Notes: generated by a model not told the origin, from the letters alone. A stretch of DNA of 64,000 nt from Tolypeutes matacus (GCA_026826555.1 JAKSZT010054568.1:12506171-12570170), one strand, 5' to 3'. Positions 45,171-57,379 are shown, counted from the stretch's first letter. Numbers and translations: made by a program.

Positions 45171-46094
45171 TGGCTGGGCTTGACAGAGCCAGAGTCCAGC
45201 CGAAAGGGGACGCCCGCAATGGACAGCACACGGGCCGTGCGGACGAGCGCGCCCTGAGGCTGGGCCCACCAGCGGGCTGCTGAAGAACTGGCGCGGATGA
45301 CGGACCTGTGTCCTCAGAGCATTTGATAGAAAGGCATGTTTTAAACAAAGCCTGAGAAATGTGGAATGCATTTGGAGAGCGTTCTATAAAATGTTTTTCT
45401 ATTTTTTGATGTGTTTGGTATATTTTTTATGCTTTAGCTCTAAGCAGACTAAAAACCAGTTTATAGAAAATTTTCTTAAGTGAAGTGTCTCCTTCTCCAA
45501 CTGGATTACCGTCCTTAATTCCCTAAGTGATTAGTTGGTGTCCACTGGAATTTCCTGAGGCCTGACTATGCTGTTTAAATGTTCCGAGTGTGGAATTAAA
45601 GGAATATGATGCCAACTCTCAGTTAGTAGCATATAAAAGCAAAGGAAGAACTTTTTCCACCACCTGCCGGTCAAGCCTAATATGGAAGCCAGGACCTGCG
45701 ATGGCTCTCCTGCCTCCCAGACCGGACTCCGTCCTGCCTGAGGCCTGCTCCAGCCCTTCGCATCTTCCTGACCTCCTTTTGGCTCTGCGGAGCTTCCCCG
45801 GCTCTCCCAGGATGACTTCCTTCCTTCTTTTCTATTGTGTTCACGGACTCCCTATTAAGGCCCAGATGAAAAAGAGCAGCTCCCTTTTCCTGAGAGCCGG
45901 CACGTAACAGGCACCGTAGCAGAGGTGCTGTGGGCTCTGCCCAGGAAATCCTAACAGCAACCTGAGGGAGAGCGTGTCTTCACTCTACAGTAACTCAACG
46001 GAAGCTTCCAAGGGCTTCCGAAGCGGGCAAGTATCCCTCACGCAGTGAAAGGCAGAGTTTGCCGTTGCTTTCAACTTTCACATAAAGCTGTGTA

Positions 46095-46210
46095 TCTCTC
46101 CTCTAGACTGCGCACGTCTTTAGGAGATAAAGATGGTCTAATTCACTGCTATGTCCTCAGGGCTTGCCGTAGGGCCTGGGCTATAGTAGGCGCTCAGGAA
46201 ATACGTTCAG
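46095..46210 (+). repeat. L2 3'-end remnant
   Basis: 'ctctagactgcgcacgtctttaggagataaagatggtctaattcactgctatgtcctcagggcttgccgtagggcctgggctatagtaggcgctcaggaaatac' is a clear L2 terminus. Confidence 0.75.
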
Positions 46211-47059
46211 TATCGTGAAAGATGCTTCAGAAATGATGGCTTCTGGGAAGAGCACACACACTCACCTCTAAGCACATTCTCTTCTCACAGATGAGCATGA
46301 CAAGCCCCTGCGTCTGCTCAGAGGGCCTGGCTGCCAGGCTAGGCCGAGACCCCGGGGTCTGCTCCCTCCCCACTCCCTCCTAGGAGGCCTGAGCTTCCCC
46401 CTGAGAGCTGGCCCACGCGGCCTTCAGCCGAGGCAGGAACAGGCTTTGGTTTTTCAGGTAGTCTGTGTGGCCCCTTCCGGCCACGCTGAGTAAAAGCACG
46501 TCGTGCTGAACTGGTGGGGGCAGGGGAGTGGACAAAATCACGGTGCACAGCGCAGCCTGGGCAGGGCCGGCCTGCAGCTCAGGTGGGAGGTTTCTTTCAT
46601 CCCTGTGATCGTTGTCATTTTCATTCTCAAGCAGCCCCATCTGACGATTCATTAGGCTTTGCTTCGGTCTGGGCTGCCATTTTCCCTGCCTTCACGGAGC
46701 AGAGTGGAACCCTTCCGTGGGCTGGCATGGCCTCAGCGAGTCGCCGTGGCAGCCCCGGTCAGCGGCACATCCCTGGACTCAGATGTAGAGGGAGAGGAGT
46801 CTGGGGACCCGAGCTTAGTCGATGATTCTGATGGCTCAGTCAGATCCGGAAAACCCTTCCTCTAGTTTATGCTCGTCCATAACGAATTCAAGAAGTTTCC
46901 AGAATGATCTCTCTAGAACACAACAGAGCTGTCCCTTCTCCCAGTTAAGGCATCTCCTGGCTCTGGGTCCCTCTTTAGCCTCACCTCCTGCTGGAGGACA
47001 CTCCGACCAGCACGCAGGCTCGTCATAGTTCTCTATGTCAAGTTCTTTTCCGTCCCCCC

Positions 47060-47320
47060 TCTATTTGCAATCCCCCCCCCTTTCAGCCTTATGAAGACCT
47101 CTGAGGATTTCAGCCTCCGTTTCAGGTAGCCTTCCTCTCCACTCGGCTTGCTCGGTGTTCACGCTTCCATCACAGGACTTAGCGCACGGGGATCAGCTTT
47201 TCCTCTCCTCTCTCCTGATAGAGGGTGAGCTCTGCGGGACAGAGCTGTGTCTCATGTGTCTCGCTCTCCAGTACCTGTCAGTGTGTGTCTGACATGCAAC
47301 AGGGTTTCAGCACGTTTAAA
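47060..47320 (+). repeat. L2 3'-end remnant
   Basis: 'gatagagggtgagctctgcgggacagagctgtgtctcatgtgtctcgctctccagtacctgtcagtgtgtgtctgacatgcaacagg' and its upstream pyrimidine-rich part resemble the L2 3' half. A C10 run lies at about 47073. Confidence 0.55.
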
Positions 47321-47979
47321 ATGGAAGAAGGAAGAATCCAATTTATAGTAAGTCTCCCTATGTTTCAAGGTCTTCACCAAAATTTCTTAGTATACAAATT
47401 CCAATGAGAATTTAGTTTAAACAGAAAAAAGCCCACCAAGTTTCACTCTGTTGAAAAGAAAACAAAACAAAAAGCCAGGTTTGTTTGTCTGTTTTCCTCC
47501 TATGGCCCCATATCCCTTTCAATTGATGGGAGTTTATAGTTTAAAAAGCACATTTGAGAATTTCATCCCACATACCAGTCAAATGAAGTAGGTAGGGCAA
47601 ATAATAGCTTCACTTTCCAAACGAGAACACAGCCTGGGCCAGCTCACCTGGCTTATTCAGGGCCGCCCAGGCATTAGGTGTGTCATCGGGCTCAGTGCCA
47701 GCAGAGCCAGCAAACCCCAAGTTTGGGAATTAAGTTGGCGGCAAACATTTTACTGGGAAAATGTTGCTGGACTCAGCCTGACCTGTGTGGCATGCAGGGT
47801 GTGCAGAGGAAGAAACCCAGCGGAATGATGCAAAGGGGAGAGTGGGGACGGGCCCAGGCTCTGGAGCCTGCCTCGGCCCACACTGCCCTCCTTCCTTTAA
47901 GAGCACAAGGGACGAGGGCAGGGCACGTGCCAGCTGAGCTGGGCGCAAATACTACGTACAGCTTGGTTAGCATGGGGCC

Positions 47980-48420
47980 TGCGATGGTCAGGCTAACGTG
48001 TCACCTCGGCCGGGTCATGGTGCCCAGGCGTCTGGTCAAGCAAGCACTGGGCTAATTGTAATACAAGGACATTTATGGGCTTTAGTCATCGGTGAGTTGA
48101 CTGCACGGATGGCTGATGACATCTACCTCAGTCGTGGAGATTGCCGTCAGCAATGCGCCACGCTTTATCCAATCAGTTGAATGCCTTAAAAGGGGAAGTG
48201 ATTTCAGCATTCAGGGAGAATTTCCCAGCTCGTCTTTGGACAGCCAACGTGCCCTGGAAACTCAAGGACCTTCGCTGGACTTTCACTGGTGCCCCTGGTC
48301 TGCAGCCTGCCTGTGGACCTGGACTTGTGCATCCCACGGTCACGTGAGAGACTCTTACAAAATCCCATACTATTGACTGATTTCTCCTGTGGATTCTGTT
48401 TCCCGAGAGAACCCTGGGCC
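47980..48420 (+). mobile_element. Second ERVL/MLT2-type LTR
   Basis: Same family as 14520-14933. Shared landmarks include 'gtcaagcaagcactgggctaattgta', 'tttatccaatcagttgaatgcc', 'gaagtgatttcagcattcag' and 'cgagagaaccct'. It is more complete in the middle than the first copy (an extra 'ggagattgccgtcagcaatgcgcc' section). GGGCC precedes the TG start (47975-47979) and recurs at 48416-48420. That would be a 5-bp target duplication if the last few bases of the LTR are missing; otherwise it is coincidental. No internal retroviral genes are adjacent. Confidence 0.8.
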
Positions 48421-51372
48421 TAAGAGGCTTTTTACAACCCCAAGAGCCCAAAGCTGAGTGTGTGGAGTTAGAGAGGCGGGGGAAGAACCTGAGCCCACCA
48501 GGCCCACCCCAAGGCAGTTTCCCCTCCAGCCAGGTGAGGCAGGAGGAGCCCCCATGGGTCTGACAGTTGGACAGACAGCCTCCCACCCCCAGTGCCCCGG
48601 GGGCCCAATTAGATTAGCACCCCTTCTCAGGGGGATGGAGCAGGGTAAGAGGGAGGGAATGGCCCCTCTGCAGGTGGATCCTGAGGACCAGTGCAGCTGC
48701 CCCTGCCGTTCCCGGGAAGCCAGGACCTCTGCGGCATCTGCTCCCGAGTGACGCACACAGCAGGCCCCGAGCAGCGGCACCCCAAGCGGGCAGCGGCCCC
48801 CTTGTCTCCAGGGCAGGTGTGCCCACACAGCGGTCTCCTTGTATTTATTTTGCATACCCTCCTCTTTTAAATTCCTATTTTGTTCATCAATTTAGTAACG
48901 AGTATACTATTTTGAGTGCAGTAGTTAGGGCATATCATTTATAACAAAGAAGTAGACATAGTAGAGTGGTAAAATAAAGAAATAAAAGCACTCATAGATG
49001 ACCGGCTGGAGCTCTGAGTCCAGTCCGTCAGCCGTCCTTTAGAAGGCTGGGATGCTCTAATTCAGTGCCTCTGAAACTCCCGCCCACAGGCCTACACTTT
49101 GCTGGCTCTGTGGGAATGCCTGCTAACAATTACACGTTCCAGGTGCCATCTCTAGGACACGCTTCAGCAGGTTTAGAGAAGCACACAGCAATCTGGGTTT
49201 GCCATCTCCTCAGGTGGATCCAGTACTCCTTCCAGGCCTGGGTTCTCTCTGTAAACGGAGAAACTGGCAAAAGCGAGTGTGAAGCCCATTCTGTGACGGG
49301 CGTTTTATGGCTCTAGTAGCTGATGTGGGCAAGGGAGGGGCACTGAGGCAGGACGCTGGATGCGGGCGAACGCTTTTTGCATTATTGCATCTGGGCCTCA
49401 GTTTATCTATTATCTTATGTAGAGACAAGGAAATAGCAGCTACCACCGGCTGATGCTCGCGGCCTACCGAGAATCGCAGCTAACGACCCCCTTGACACTC
49501 ACCCACTTTGTGGGCGCTCACCTTTACTGTCGCTGTTTCATGGGTGGGACTGGGGGCCGAGGGTCACCCGCAGGCGGGGAGCAGGGGCTGGTCCCTTCTG
49601 TCAGTCTGTCTCTGGAGCCTGTGCTCTCAGCCGGGTGTCAGCAGCGCATAGCGGACAAGGCGGACACAGGAGGGGACTGGCCCGTCAAGTCCAAGACGCC
49701 ATGGCCCAAGCGCGTGGGTGCAGGAAGCTCCTTCCCTGCCTGCGAGTAGCTCAGCCCGACACCCCCAGAGGCGGGGGGGGGGGAGCTTCGGGAAGGCCGG
49801 GAGCTGGGCCCCAGCCGCCACGCGTGCAGTGACCGGGGCGCCCCTCGCGCTGTGGGGCGTCTCCACGAGGAGGCACGCTGGCTGCGCTGATGCAGGCACT
49901 GGGCATTCATTCCATGCCCGATGCCCGAGTACACAGTGTGGAGAAACGTGCGGATTTGGGGTGGAGCTGTGGGCTGCTGAGCCAGGGGGCTCTGAAATGC
50001 CTGCAGATCCTGCCCGAAGCCCTGGCAGCTCCCGCGCCCTTGGTGTCCACGCAGTGAGGGGCCTGGGTGACTGCGGGCACGTCGGCCGAGCAAGGCGCAG
50101 GGTTGTGAGGAAGCAGGGAGCTCAGCGCGCCAGCACGCGCCCCCGGAGCACGGCAGGTCCGAGGGAGCTTTCACGCCCGCGTGAGGTCAGGGAGAGGGCG
50201 TGCTTTGAAGAAAGAGAAGCTCCAGCTCTGCAGTGAGCTGCCCAGGGAGCCTGGGCTGGGCGCTTTTCCTTTCCGGGATAACCCCTGGGAAGCTGGCAGC
50301 AGTTTTTAAATCAATGGAGAAACAAGGCAACGTAAAGTGCTCACAGACGTCGTCTCACACACGAACAGGCCTGGGGGTGGGTGAACTAGGCACGCTGTCA
50401 TGATGCAGCGGCCCGGGGTCGAGGGCGGGGCAGGTCAGGCAGCGGAACCGAAGCGCGTCCCCAGGCTTGCTCCACGGCTCTTCCCGAGCCCTCCTGGCTG
50501 CCCTGGGCCTGCTCAGGGAGTGAGTCCTTAACCTCCCGTTGAGCCCAGGGCTCCACCTCGGGGAGGGGTCTGGGTGGGCGGGTGTGTCAAGCGGCCCCCA
50601 TGCAGTGCCACCCAGGACAAAATCGGTTTCGGCCATAGCTGGGCACATGTAGGTCAGATCTGTGGAGGGATTTCCTGGCGGTTGGTTGGACGGTGGGATG
50701 AGTCCCTGAGAAGAGTCGTCATTTTCATCTTCTCAGGATGGTCAAACCGGAGCGACTTCCCTCTGTCTCTAACTCCACCTCCTCTGCAGGCCCCGTCCCA
50801 GCGGGCAGGGGCACGTGGCCCTGGGGACAGAAATCCTGCCCAGAGAGAGCAGGGGAAGGGGCAGTGCGTCCCCGGACGTCTATGGACTCCTCTGTGCGTC
50901 TGCTCTGTGATGGGTACGGGGTGTTCAGCAATGCCCGAGGCTGAGTCCTTTTCTGCCAGATGCTATTCCAGGGAGAGGAGAGAAAGACACCAGTGAATAA
51001 GATGCCGTCATGCACTTGGGAGATGAAGCGGAAATTACTTGATATGACGCCAAGAAAATGGGGCTGCTTTAGCTGGAGGGGCCGGGAAGGCTTCTCTGAA
51101 TTCTGACGGGAAGGTGAGCGTGCCCGGCGCGAGCTGCCTCGGCAGAAGGGGCGAAAGGTGCAGGGGTTCGCAGCCAAACAAGCCGGTGCTGGGCATTCCA
51201 TCTGCTTGTTGAGTGTAGCTCGGGGCGTGAATTCCCTCCCATGGGAATCCAAGCCCTTCCCCACTCTGAAGATTTAATGAGAGAAGAGATGACATCTAAC
51301 GCCTAATTGCCCCAAGGTGCTGTCCAGTGACAGCACTGAGCTCGCCGTGCCTGAGGGCATCGCCAGAGATGG
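48421..51372. other. Intergenic, no gene recognised
   Basis: GC-rich in 49480-50600, with a G12 run at about 49773. Open frames on both strands (for example 49638-50174 minus) lack family features. No repeats of clear identity are seen. Confidence 0.4.
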
Positions 51373-51417
51373 GCCGCGGGGGGATCAGCCGCGGGGGGAT
51401 CAGCCGCGGGGGGATCA
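51373..51417 (+). repeat. 15-bp perfect triplication
   Basis: GCCGCGGGGGGATCA occurs three times head to tail and then breaks down to GCGGCGCAGG. It is CpG-rich. Because it is 15 bp it stays in frame, encoding RGGIS three times in the longest plus-strand frame here, but that frame is not credible as a gene. Confidence 0.95.
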
Positions 51418-51529
51418 GCGGCGCAGGCCAGCCGGCTCGAGCGCAGCGCCCACGGCGGTTCTGGCTGAGCTTTGCTTTTCCTCTCTGTAAAGTGAAGACA
51501 GTATTATTACTTTCTCCGAGAGCTGCAAG

Positions 51530-51660
51530 AAGATCACTTTTATTTATTCACCACACACTTATTAACTGCCAGGCCCTGTTTTACGAGCTGTGGGGATTTG
51601 CCAGTGAACAAGGCAGCTCCCATGCTCACGGGGAGTGGAGAATAATGAAAACAGGCATGG
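51530..51660 (+). repeat. L2 3' remnant
   Basis: 'ttatttattcaccacacacttattaactgccaggccctgttttacgagctgtggggatttgccagtgaacaaggcagctcccatgctcacggggag' is a good L2 match in order and content. Confidence 0.8.
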
Positions 51661-52384
51661 GAACACCCGTGGGAAGCCGTGCACATCTAGGCTCCGCTCT
51701 CCGGATTCCACGTGGAACCCTCTCTGCACCCCGTGAGGGACCCGTGGTTACGCCTGCCCCCCACGTGCCAGAGAAAAGGAAACACCAGACTTTCCGTTTC
51801 GAGGAAATGAAGGAGGTCCTGGTGGGCCTCCAGGCCTGGAGCAGGCAGCGTCCAAGCGCTAGGAAGCGCGTGTGGAGGGCGCGGGCGATCTGCCGGGCGG
51901 AGCGGGCACCCAGGACCAGGCCCTGGGCCAGAGCGCAGGCGGCTGCGGTGGGGAGGTGGGCGAGGGCTGGGGCGGGCTGGGGGGACGGACAGCCTCCTGC
52001 TGTGAGCACTTTCGGGGGAGCCTCGCCTTTCACGCTGAGACCCTGCGCTGCGTGGGCGGCTCCACGGTGGGCTTCGCCCTGGAGCTGCCCCGCGGCCAGG
52101 CTCTCCCTCTCAGGTGTGTCCCCACGCTCCCCTTTCCTTTCGCAGGTGCCAGGCCAGCGTCTGCTCTCAAGGCCTCGTCCTCCTCCTCCTTCGCAGGCAT
52201 CACCCCATCTGCCTCTTCCTTGCCTCCCTCCACCTCAGCGCCTGTCTTCTGGGGCGCCGAGGACACGGAAGGGCCTGCCCCTGGCCCTGAAGCCAAGTGC
52301 ACTGTCCTCGGAGCCCCGGCGAGGTGGCGGGATCCGTCTTACCATACGCTTGTCTCAAGGTGGCAAGAGCCCGCTGTGTCTTTC

Positions 52385-53250
52385 CTGATTTTCTTCCTCT
52401 CCAGTGTAGCTTGTGGGACCATTTATGGCTCACTGATGTTCTCCACCAAACGGCCTGTTGTTAGAGTCACAGCGATTTCTACCCATTGAAGGAATAGGCC
52501 ACGTTTTCATCCATTTGTCCAGCTCTGGGCTGCTTCCAGCTTTCGGCTCCCATGAATAACGCTGGCATGACGTTGGCATACAAATACCTGTCTCAGTCCC
52601 TGCTCTCAGATCTCTGGGGTAATGCTCAGAAGTGGGATTGCCGGGTCATATGGGAGTGCCATGATAAACTTTTTTTTTTTTTGAGATTTATTTTTTTAAA
52701 TTTATTTATTACCCTCCTCCTTCATTGTTTGAATTCTCTGTCTGTGCTCTGTGTCTATTTGCTGTCTGCTCTCGGTGTCTGATCATCTTCTCTTTAGGAG
52801 GCACTGGGAACCCAATCTGGGATCTCCCATGTGGGCACCCAATCGCTTGAGCCACCTCCACTCCCTGCTTTGTTGTGTTTCTCATTGTCTCTCCTCTCTG
52901 TGTCTCCTTGTTGCATCAGCTTGTTACGTCAGCTTGCCACAATAGCCTGTCGCGCCAGCTCTCTGTCTTGCTCGTCTTCTCCAGGAGGCACCAGGAACTG
53001 AACCTGGGACCTCCCATGTGGTAGGTGGGAGCTCAATCACTTGAGCCACATCTGCTTCCCTGTGATGAATTTTTTGAGGAACCTCCAAACCTTTTTCCAT
53101 AGCAGCCACATCATTTTATGTTCCCACCAGTGGTGTCTTACTCCTCTGTGCACTCGTCAGCACTTGCCATTTTCTGTTTTTCATCCCAGTGGTTGTGATA
53201 CAGCCTCTCACTGCGGTTCACAGTTAAGTATTAATAAATATTTTGTTTTT
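52385..53250 (-). mobile_element. L1 LINE fragment, antisense, split by a SINE
   Basis: The left part (52385-52669) and right part (53062-53250) join into one antisense L1 3' region. Landmarks are 'gtgggaccatttatggctc', 'tttcatccatttgtccagctctgg', 'atgaataacgctggcatg', 'agaagtgggattgccgggtcatatgggagtgcc', then after the SINE 'tttttgaggaacctccaaacc', 'catagcagccacatcattttatgttcccaccagtgg' and 'cagcacttgccattttctg'. Same general L1 region as 5545-6420 in the same orientation. No coding capacity. Confidence 0.85.
52670..53061 (-). mobile_element. Two-headed tRNA-derived SINE inserted in L1
   Basis: On the minus strand it starts at 53061 with a tRNA-like head ('gtggctcaagtgattgagctcccacc', B-box-like 'aggttcagttcc'). 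A linker 'cagacagagagctggcgcgacaggc'-type spacer follows, then a second tRNA-like head around 52870-52800 ('gtggctcaagcgattgggtgccc'), a GACACAGAG-rich spacer and an A-rich tail at 52670-52690. Flanking TGATAAA (52663-52669 area) and TGATGAA (53062-53069 area) look like target duplications. The host L1 text continues across the insertion. This is a xenarthran SINE in form; two heads in one element suggest a dimer or a SINE inserted in another. Confidence 0.8.
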
Positions 53251-54057
53251 GCTTAAAGAAACCCCACTTTTACTGGGAGCTACTCTGTGCTGGGAAACAA
53301 AAGTGGGTCCTGGGCCCTCCATGAGGAGCCCACGGCAGAGGAGGAGGCAGAGTGCAAGCGGCTAACTCAGAACATGCCCCGCGTGGAAGGTCTGCTCCAA
53401 GCGTGCCCGCAGTCCCGAGCCCTGGTCTCTCCCGACATGAGCACTGGCACGGCACAGCCCGTGTTCCGCGCTTTGCAGGCACACGCGCACCGAGCAAGTC
53501 CGTGGGTGCACTTTCCAGCGGCGTGCGCTCTCTCCATGTCTCTGTGCCACGCTTTTTAAGGGCAGGCACATCGTGCTTTTAGGCGTAAAGCTGCTGCCCT
53601 TGGAGGCTACAGTGCAGCGCAAATGGGACTGTACGCGCACTGGGAGCCAGGCGGCTCGTGAGCCTCGTTTACTGCCGTATTTGCGTTACTGCGGTGGCCT
53701 GGAACTGAGAGCACAATGTCCTTGCGGTATATGCCTGTACTGCAGGCCCAGCGTCCGTTTGAGTCAAAAACCCATCGGGCCAGTGACCCAAGCCATAGGC
53801 CAAGGCTCCTTCGAGGGACAAGCTGCCTGTACCAGGTGCCAGTGGCGCTTTCTCATGTGGCCACCTGTGCCCTGGGACAACCCAGCAGCAACCCCAGCAT
53901 GAGCCCTACTTAGGTGCTAAATCAGTAGCGTCAGAGGGAAGTGCCTGGACCGTAAGTACGTGCATCGGAAGGGGTGGAGCTGAAATTAGACCACACAAGT
54001 TAAAGTCCTGGCCTGTGATTTTTTTTCCCATGATGCAACATTAGGATTTTATCCTGG
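53251..54057. other. Intergenic, no gene recognised
   Basis: Single-copy sequence. Short open frames on both strands have no homology. A 'tactgggagctactctgtgctggg' echo of L2 is at about 53270. Confidence 0.45.
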
Positions 54058-54430
54058 AGTATTTTGAATAAAGTATAAGATTCACTGCAAATGCATCTGA
54101 TGATAATGATAATTTAATAGATGCTATGATTGCATAAAGTATAGGATTCAATGTAAATGCATCTGATATTGATAATTTAATAGATGCTGTGACTGAATAA
54201 AGCATAAGATTCACTGTAAATGCGTCTGATGATGATAATTTAATAGACGTTATGATTGAATAAAGCAATGGATTCACTGCAAATGTGTCTGATGATAATT
54301 TGATAGATGCTATGATTGCATAAAACATAAGATTCTCTGCAAGTGCGTCTGATGACGACAATTTAACAGATGCTATGACTGAGTAAAGCAATGGATTCAC
54401 TGCAAATGCATCCGATGACGATATAGTAGA
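54058..54430. repeat. 60-66-bp minisatellite, about 5.5 units
   Basis: GATTCACTG-type anchors lie at 54079, 54145, 54208, 54271, 54331 and 54394, giving spacings of 66, 63, 63, 60 and 63 bp. The length changes are gains or losses of a GAT/GAC triplet inside 'tctgatgatgataattt'. Other conserved parts are 'tttaatagatgctatgattg' and 'ataaagcata'. On the minus strand a 119-codon frame stays open across the array with a 20-22-residue hydrophobic repeat (ASIKLSSSDAF-like core). It has no neighbours, no splice context and no known family. Confidence 0.9.
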
Positions 54431-55144
54431 CGCTCTGGTGGCACAGACACTTGGTCTTTACAAGGGAACCGGCTCCTTTTCCGAGAATGAGCATCCTTTT
54501 CGATGTGCCTGGTGAAATCTACCTCCTCTGGAGGTTCTATGCAGCCCTCACACCCACTCGCTGCCTGATGCGGCTGCCCCAGCTGCCACATGCCTTCAGG
54601 TCAATTCTCCTTATGCTTTCTAGAACGTCCGGGCTCAGGCAGTCGCTCTAGCTTCCGTGCTCCCAGTGTGTGCGTAGATCTGCTGCCCGCCGTCTTCGGC
54701 GACTGCCCCCGACACGCAGTTTTTTATCAGTTGTCCTGCTTTGAGGGTCAGGACTGTGGCCAATTCATTTCTGTTTCTTGCTGGGCCCGGGACCTGTGCA
54801 CAGTAGGTATTCAGTACATGCTTAGAGACGAATGGGAAGGAAGGCGCGAGTGCGTGCCAGGCCAGCTGAGGCCCTTCGCCCACGTGGAGCAGGTCTGTTA
54901 GACAGAAGTTACCAGAAGAGGCCCTGCTGCAATGGCAGCCCCAGGAGGCCCGTGGGCGCAGAGCTGACCAGGGCGTCGGGGTCTGCAGGGAGGTGGAGGC
55001 AGGCCCTTGCCCTAGCTGGAACGCCAGTACTTGTCTCAGCCATTGGCCAGCCGTGGGAGAGCTCCCCATTGACGTGCTCCAGGGGCTTCCGTGGGCCTCC
55101 TGGGACGGCGAGGCCACGGAAGGCAGGTCCCACAGGGTGGTCTC
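54431..55144. other. Intergenic, no gene recognised
   Basis: Moderately GC-rich single-copy sequence. No exon or recognised repeat until the block at 55145. Confidence 0.45.
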
Positions 55145-55895
55145 TTCTTTTTTCTTTATAACTTTTTTATTTTAAAAGAAGCTTTAGATTACATAAATGT
55201 TACATAAAATATATAAGGGATTCCCATATGCCCACCCCGTCCCCCTCCCCAACTTTCCCACATCAACAACATCCCTCATTAGGGCGGTACATTTGATGCA
55301 ATTGATGAGCTCGTATTGAAGCATTGCCGCTAACTATGGTTCACAGTTTACAGTAGACAGTATTCAGTATACATTTTACCATCCTGCACAATTTTATAGG
55401 TTATGACAAAATACACAATGGCCTGTGTCCATCACTGCAATGTCATGCAGGACAAATCCAATGTCCCCAAAGTTCCCCCATATTACACCTCTGTTCCCCT
55501 CTCCCATCCCTCAGAACCCCTGGTGGCCACTGGCTTTACATCAGTGATAAGAGTCCTTCCATTGCCAGGACAATAATAAGTCTGTAGGAGAATAATAGTA
55601 AGTCTGCTCTAGTCCATCGCTCATTCCCAGTCCTGAGGATCCTGGGACAGTGATGCCCACTCCGCCTCTAACTGAGAGGGGCCTTAGATCCCACGGGGCA
55701 GATGGGTGGGACTACCTTGCTTGCAGTTGCGGGCTCCCTCTGTTCCCTGGGATGGTCGTTGTCCATCATCCTCTCCTTGTTACTTGTCCTCAGTGAATCC
55801 GAGAACTGAAGAGCAGGTGTTGAGACTCTGCTGAGATTCAGGCCCGACTGGCACATGGACAGACGAGAGATTTAAGTCCCTGGGATATGTGAGTG
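55145..55895. repeat. Lineage-specific ~1.3-kb interspersed repeat, copy B (truncated)
   Basis: The same sequence as the first half of 32810-34150: 'ggattcccatatgccca', 'acaacatccctcattagggcggtac', 'gaagcattgccgctaa', 'caatggcctgtgtccatcactgcaatgtcat', 'ctccgcctctaactgagagggg', 'gagattcaggcccgactggcacatgg', 'gagatttaagtccctggg'. It stops where copy A continues into its second half. The left edge is T-rich, 'ttttttctttataacttttttatttt'. Confidence 0.8.
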
Positions 55896-57379
55896 GCCTC
55901 TTCCTGGGATGTTACAAACCCTGGCCGGGCCGGTGCCAAATACAGGTGTCTGCCCTTTGTGCAGCGACCCTTCAGCAGCCGCCCTCTGCCACGAGCGCTT
56001 GATCTCGGCCTCATTTCCCGCCGAGCAGACTCAAGGGGAGAGACGAGAAATGACTGACCAGCAATACGTGAAGTCAGAGCCCACGACCCGGGGGCCTGCG
56101 TCCCGGTTCTGCCCCCTCGGTCAGCTGGGTGCCTTTCCTAACCGCTGCAGGAGGCACACTGCCGAGCCCCCAGCCGAGAGCCTTGCTCCTCAGTCCCCCG
56201 CACGGCCAGTCGTGCCTGCGCCAGGCGCAGCCATTGGCAAGGCAGAGCCACTGGCTCTGGGCTCTGTCGTGCGTGAACCTGCCATGGGCGTGAGGATCTG
56301 CAGGAGGCGCCGGGGGCCGGGCACATGAGCTGGGCGCGTGGGGCAGGAGGACGCCTGGCTGATTTCACTTCGGCTCTGGGGCACTTGGCTTTTTGATTTA
56401 CTCTTATTTCCCTTTAACGGCTTTTTCCTTTTAACAAGGAAAATGCAGTCTCGGTCCAGAAGGAGTTGCGGAGATTTAGATAAAGTGACCTTAAAATGCT
56501 GTGTCCTTTGGGCGTTTCTCCGCCGCCCGTGACTTCTGGGGCTGCTGGGGCTGGGGTCACCGCCCGGGGCTCTCTCTGTCCCCACCTCAGACTCCACCAC
56601 AGCAGGTGACGGGGTCCCGGGCTGCGCTCGTGTCAGACACGCTTTCCTCAGCGTCACTGTGGGACGGTCCCCGCAGGAATCAACAGAGTCTCAAGAAATA
56701 GCTGCCTGAGGACCCTCAGTGCGTCCTCAGTTCCAGCCTCAAGCTCTCACAGTGAGGAAACCGAGGCCTGTGGCTCGGGGGCGGGGGGATTCACCTTCTC
56801 GCTCTGTCCAAAATTAGGCCATTTTCTCGGCCATCCAAACTTGCTAAACACCCTTGGGATTGAGAAGTCTGAAAGAAGAATTTCCCAAGTCAGTTCCCAA
56901 GCTAGCGGGCTCAGGTGAGTATGATGTGTCTTTAAGAATCCAGAATGAGCTTCACAGCCAGCAGGACTCCACTCTCAGCTACGGAATCTGGAGGATGAGC
57001 GACAGATTCGTGGACGCAAAGTGCTGTGTGTGCGGATTTTCCGGGGTAAGAGGGGTGCTTCCAGACAGTGGTCATTTTCTTGAAAGTTGAATCTGCTCTG
57101 GGTAAAAACTCTTTTTGATCAACTCACACTAAACAACAAACACATGCTTTAGAAATTATCATGGATCACGAGGTTAGAAGCTGCTAGACTGTCTGCTTGT
57201 AGCAGCCCTGAGGCGCGTCACCGCACGCCGCCACCAGCTCGAGGAGACATCCAGGACGCGTGGCGCACGCAGCAGGACAGAAGAGTTAGGGTTATGTTAC
57301 CAAAGTTTTGCCACAATAACAAGAAGTAAAAGGTAGTTTGCACTGCAAAATCGTTCCTTATTTTGCCTGATTAATTTTC
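55896..57379. other. Intergenic, no gene recognised
   Basis: GC-rich to about 56320 and mixed afterwards. Open frames (55909-56328 plus, 56190-56657 minus) overlap on opposite strands without family features. Confidence 0.45.

Noticed and set aside
51327..52388. Longest gap-free plus-strand open frame (353 codons)
   Set aside because: It begins at GTG, passes through the 15-bp triplication and a clear L2 remnant, and has no domain-like composition. It is an artefact of GC-rich sequence.
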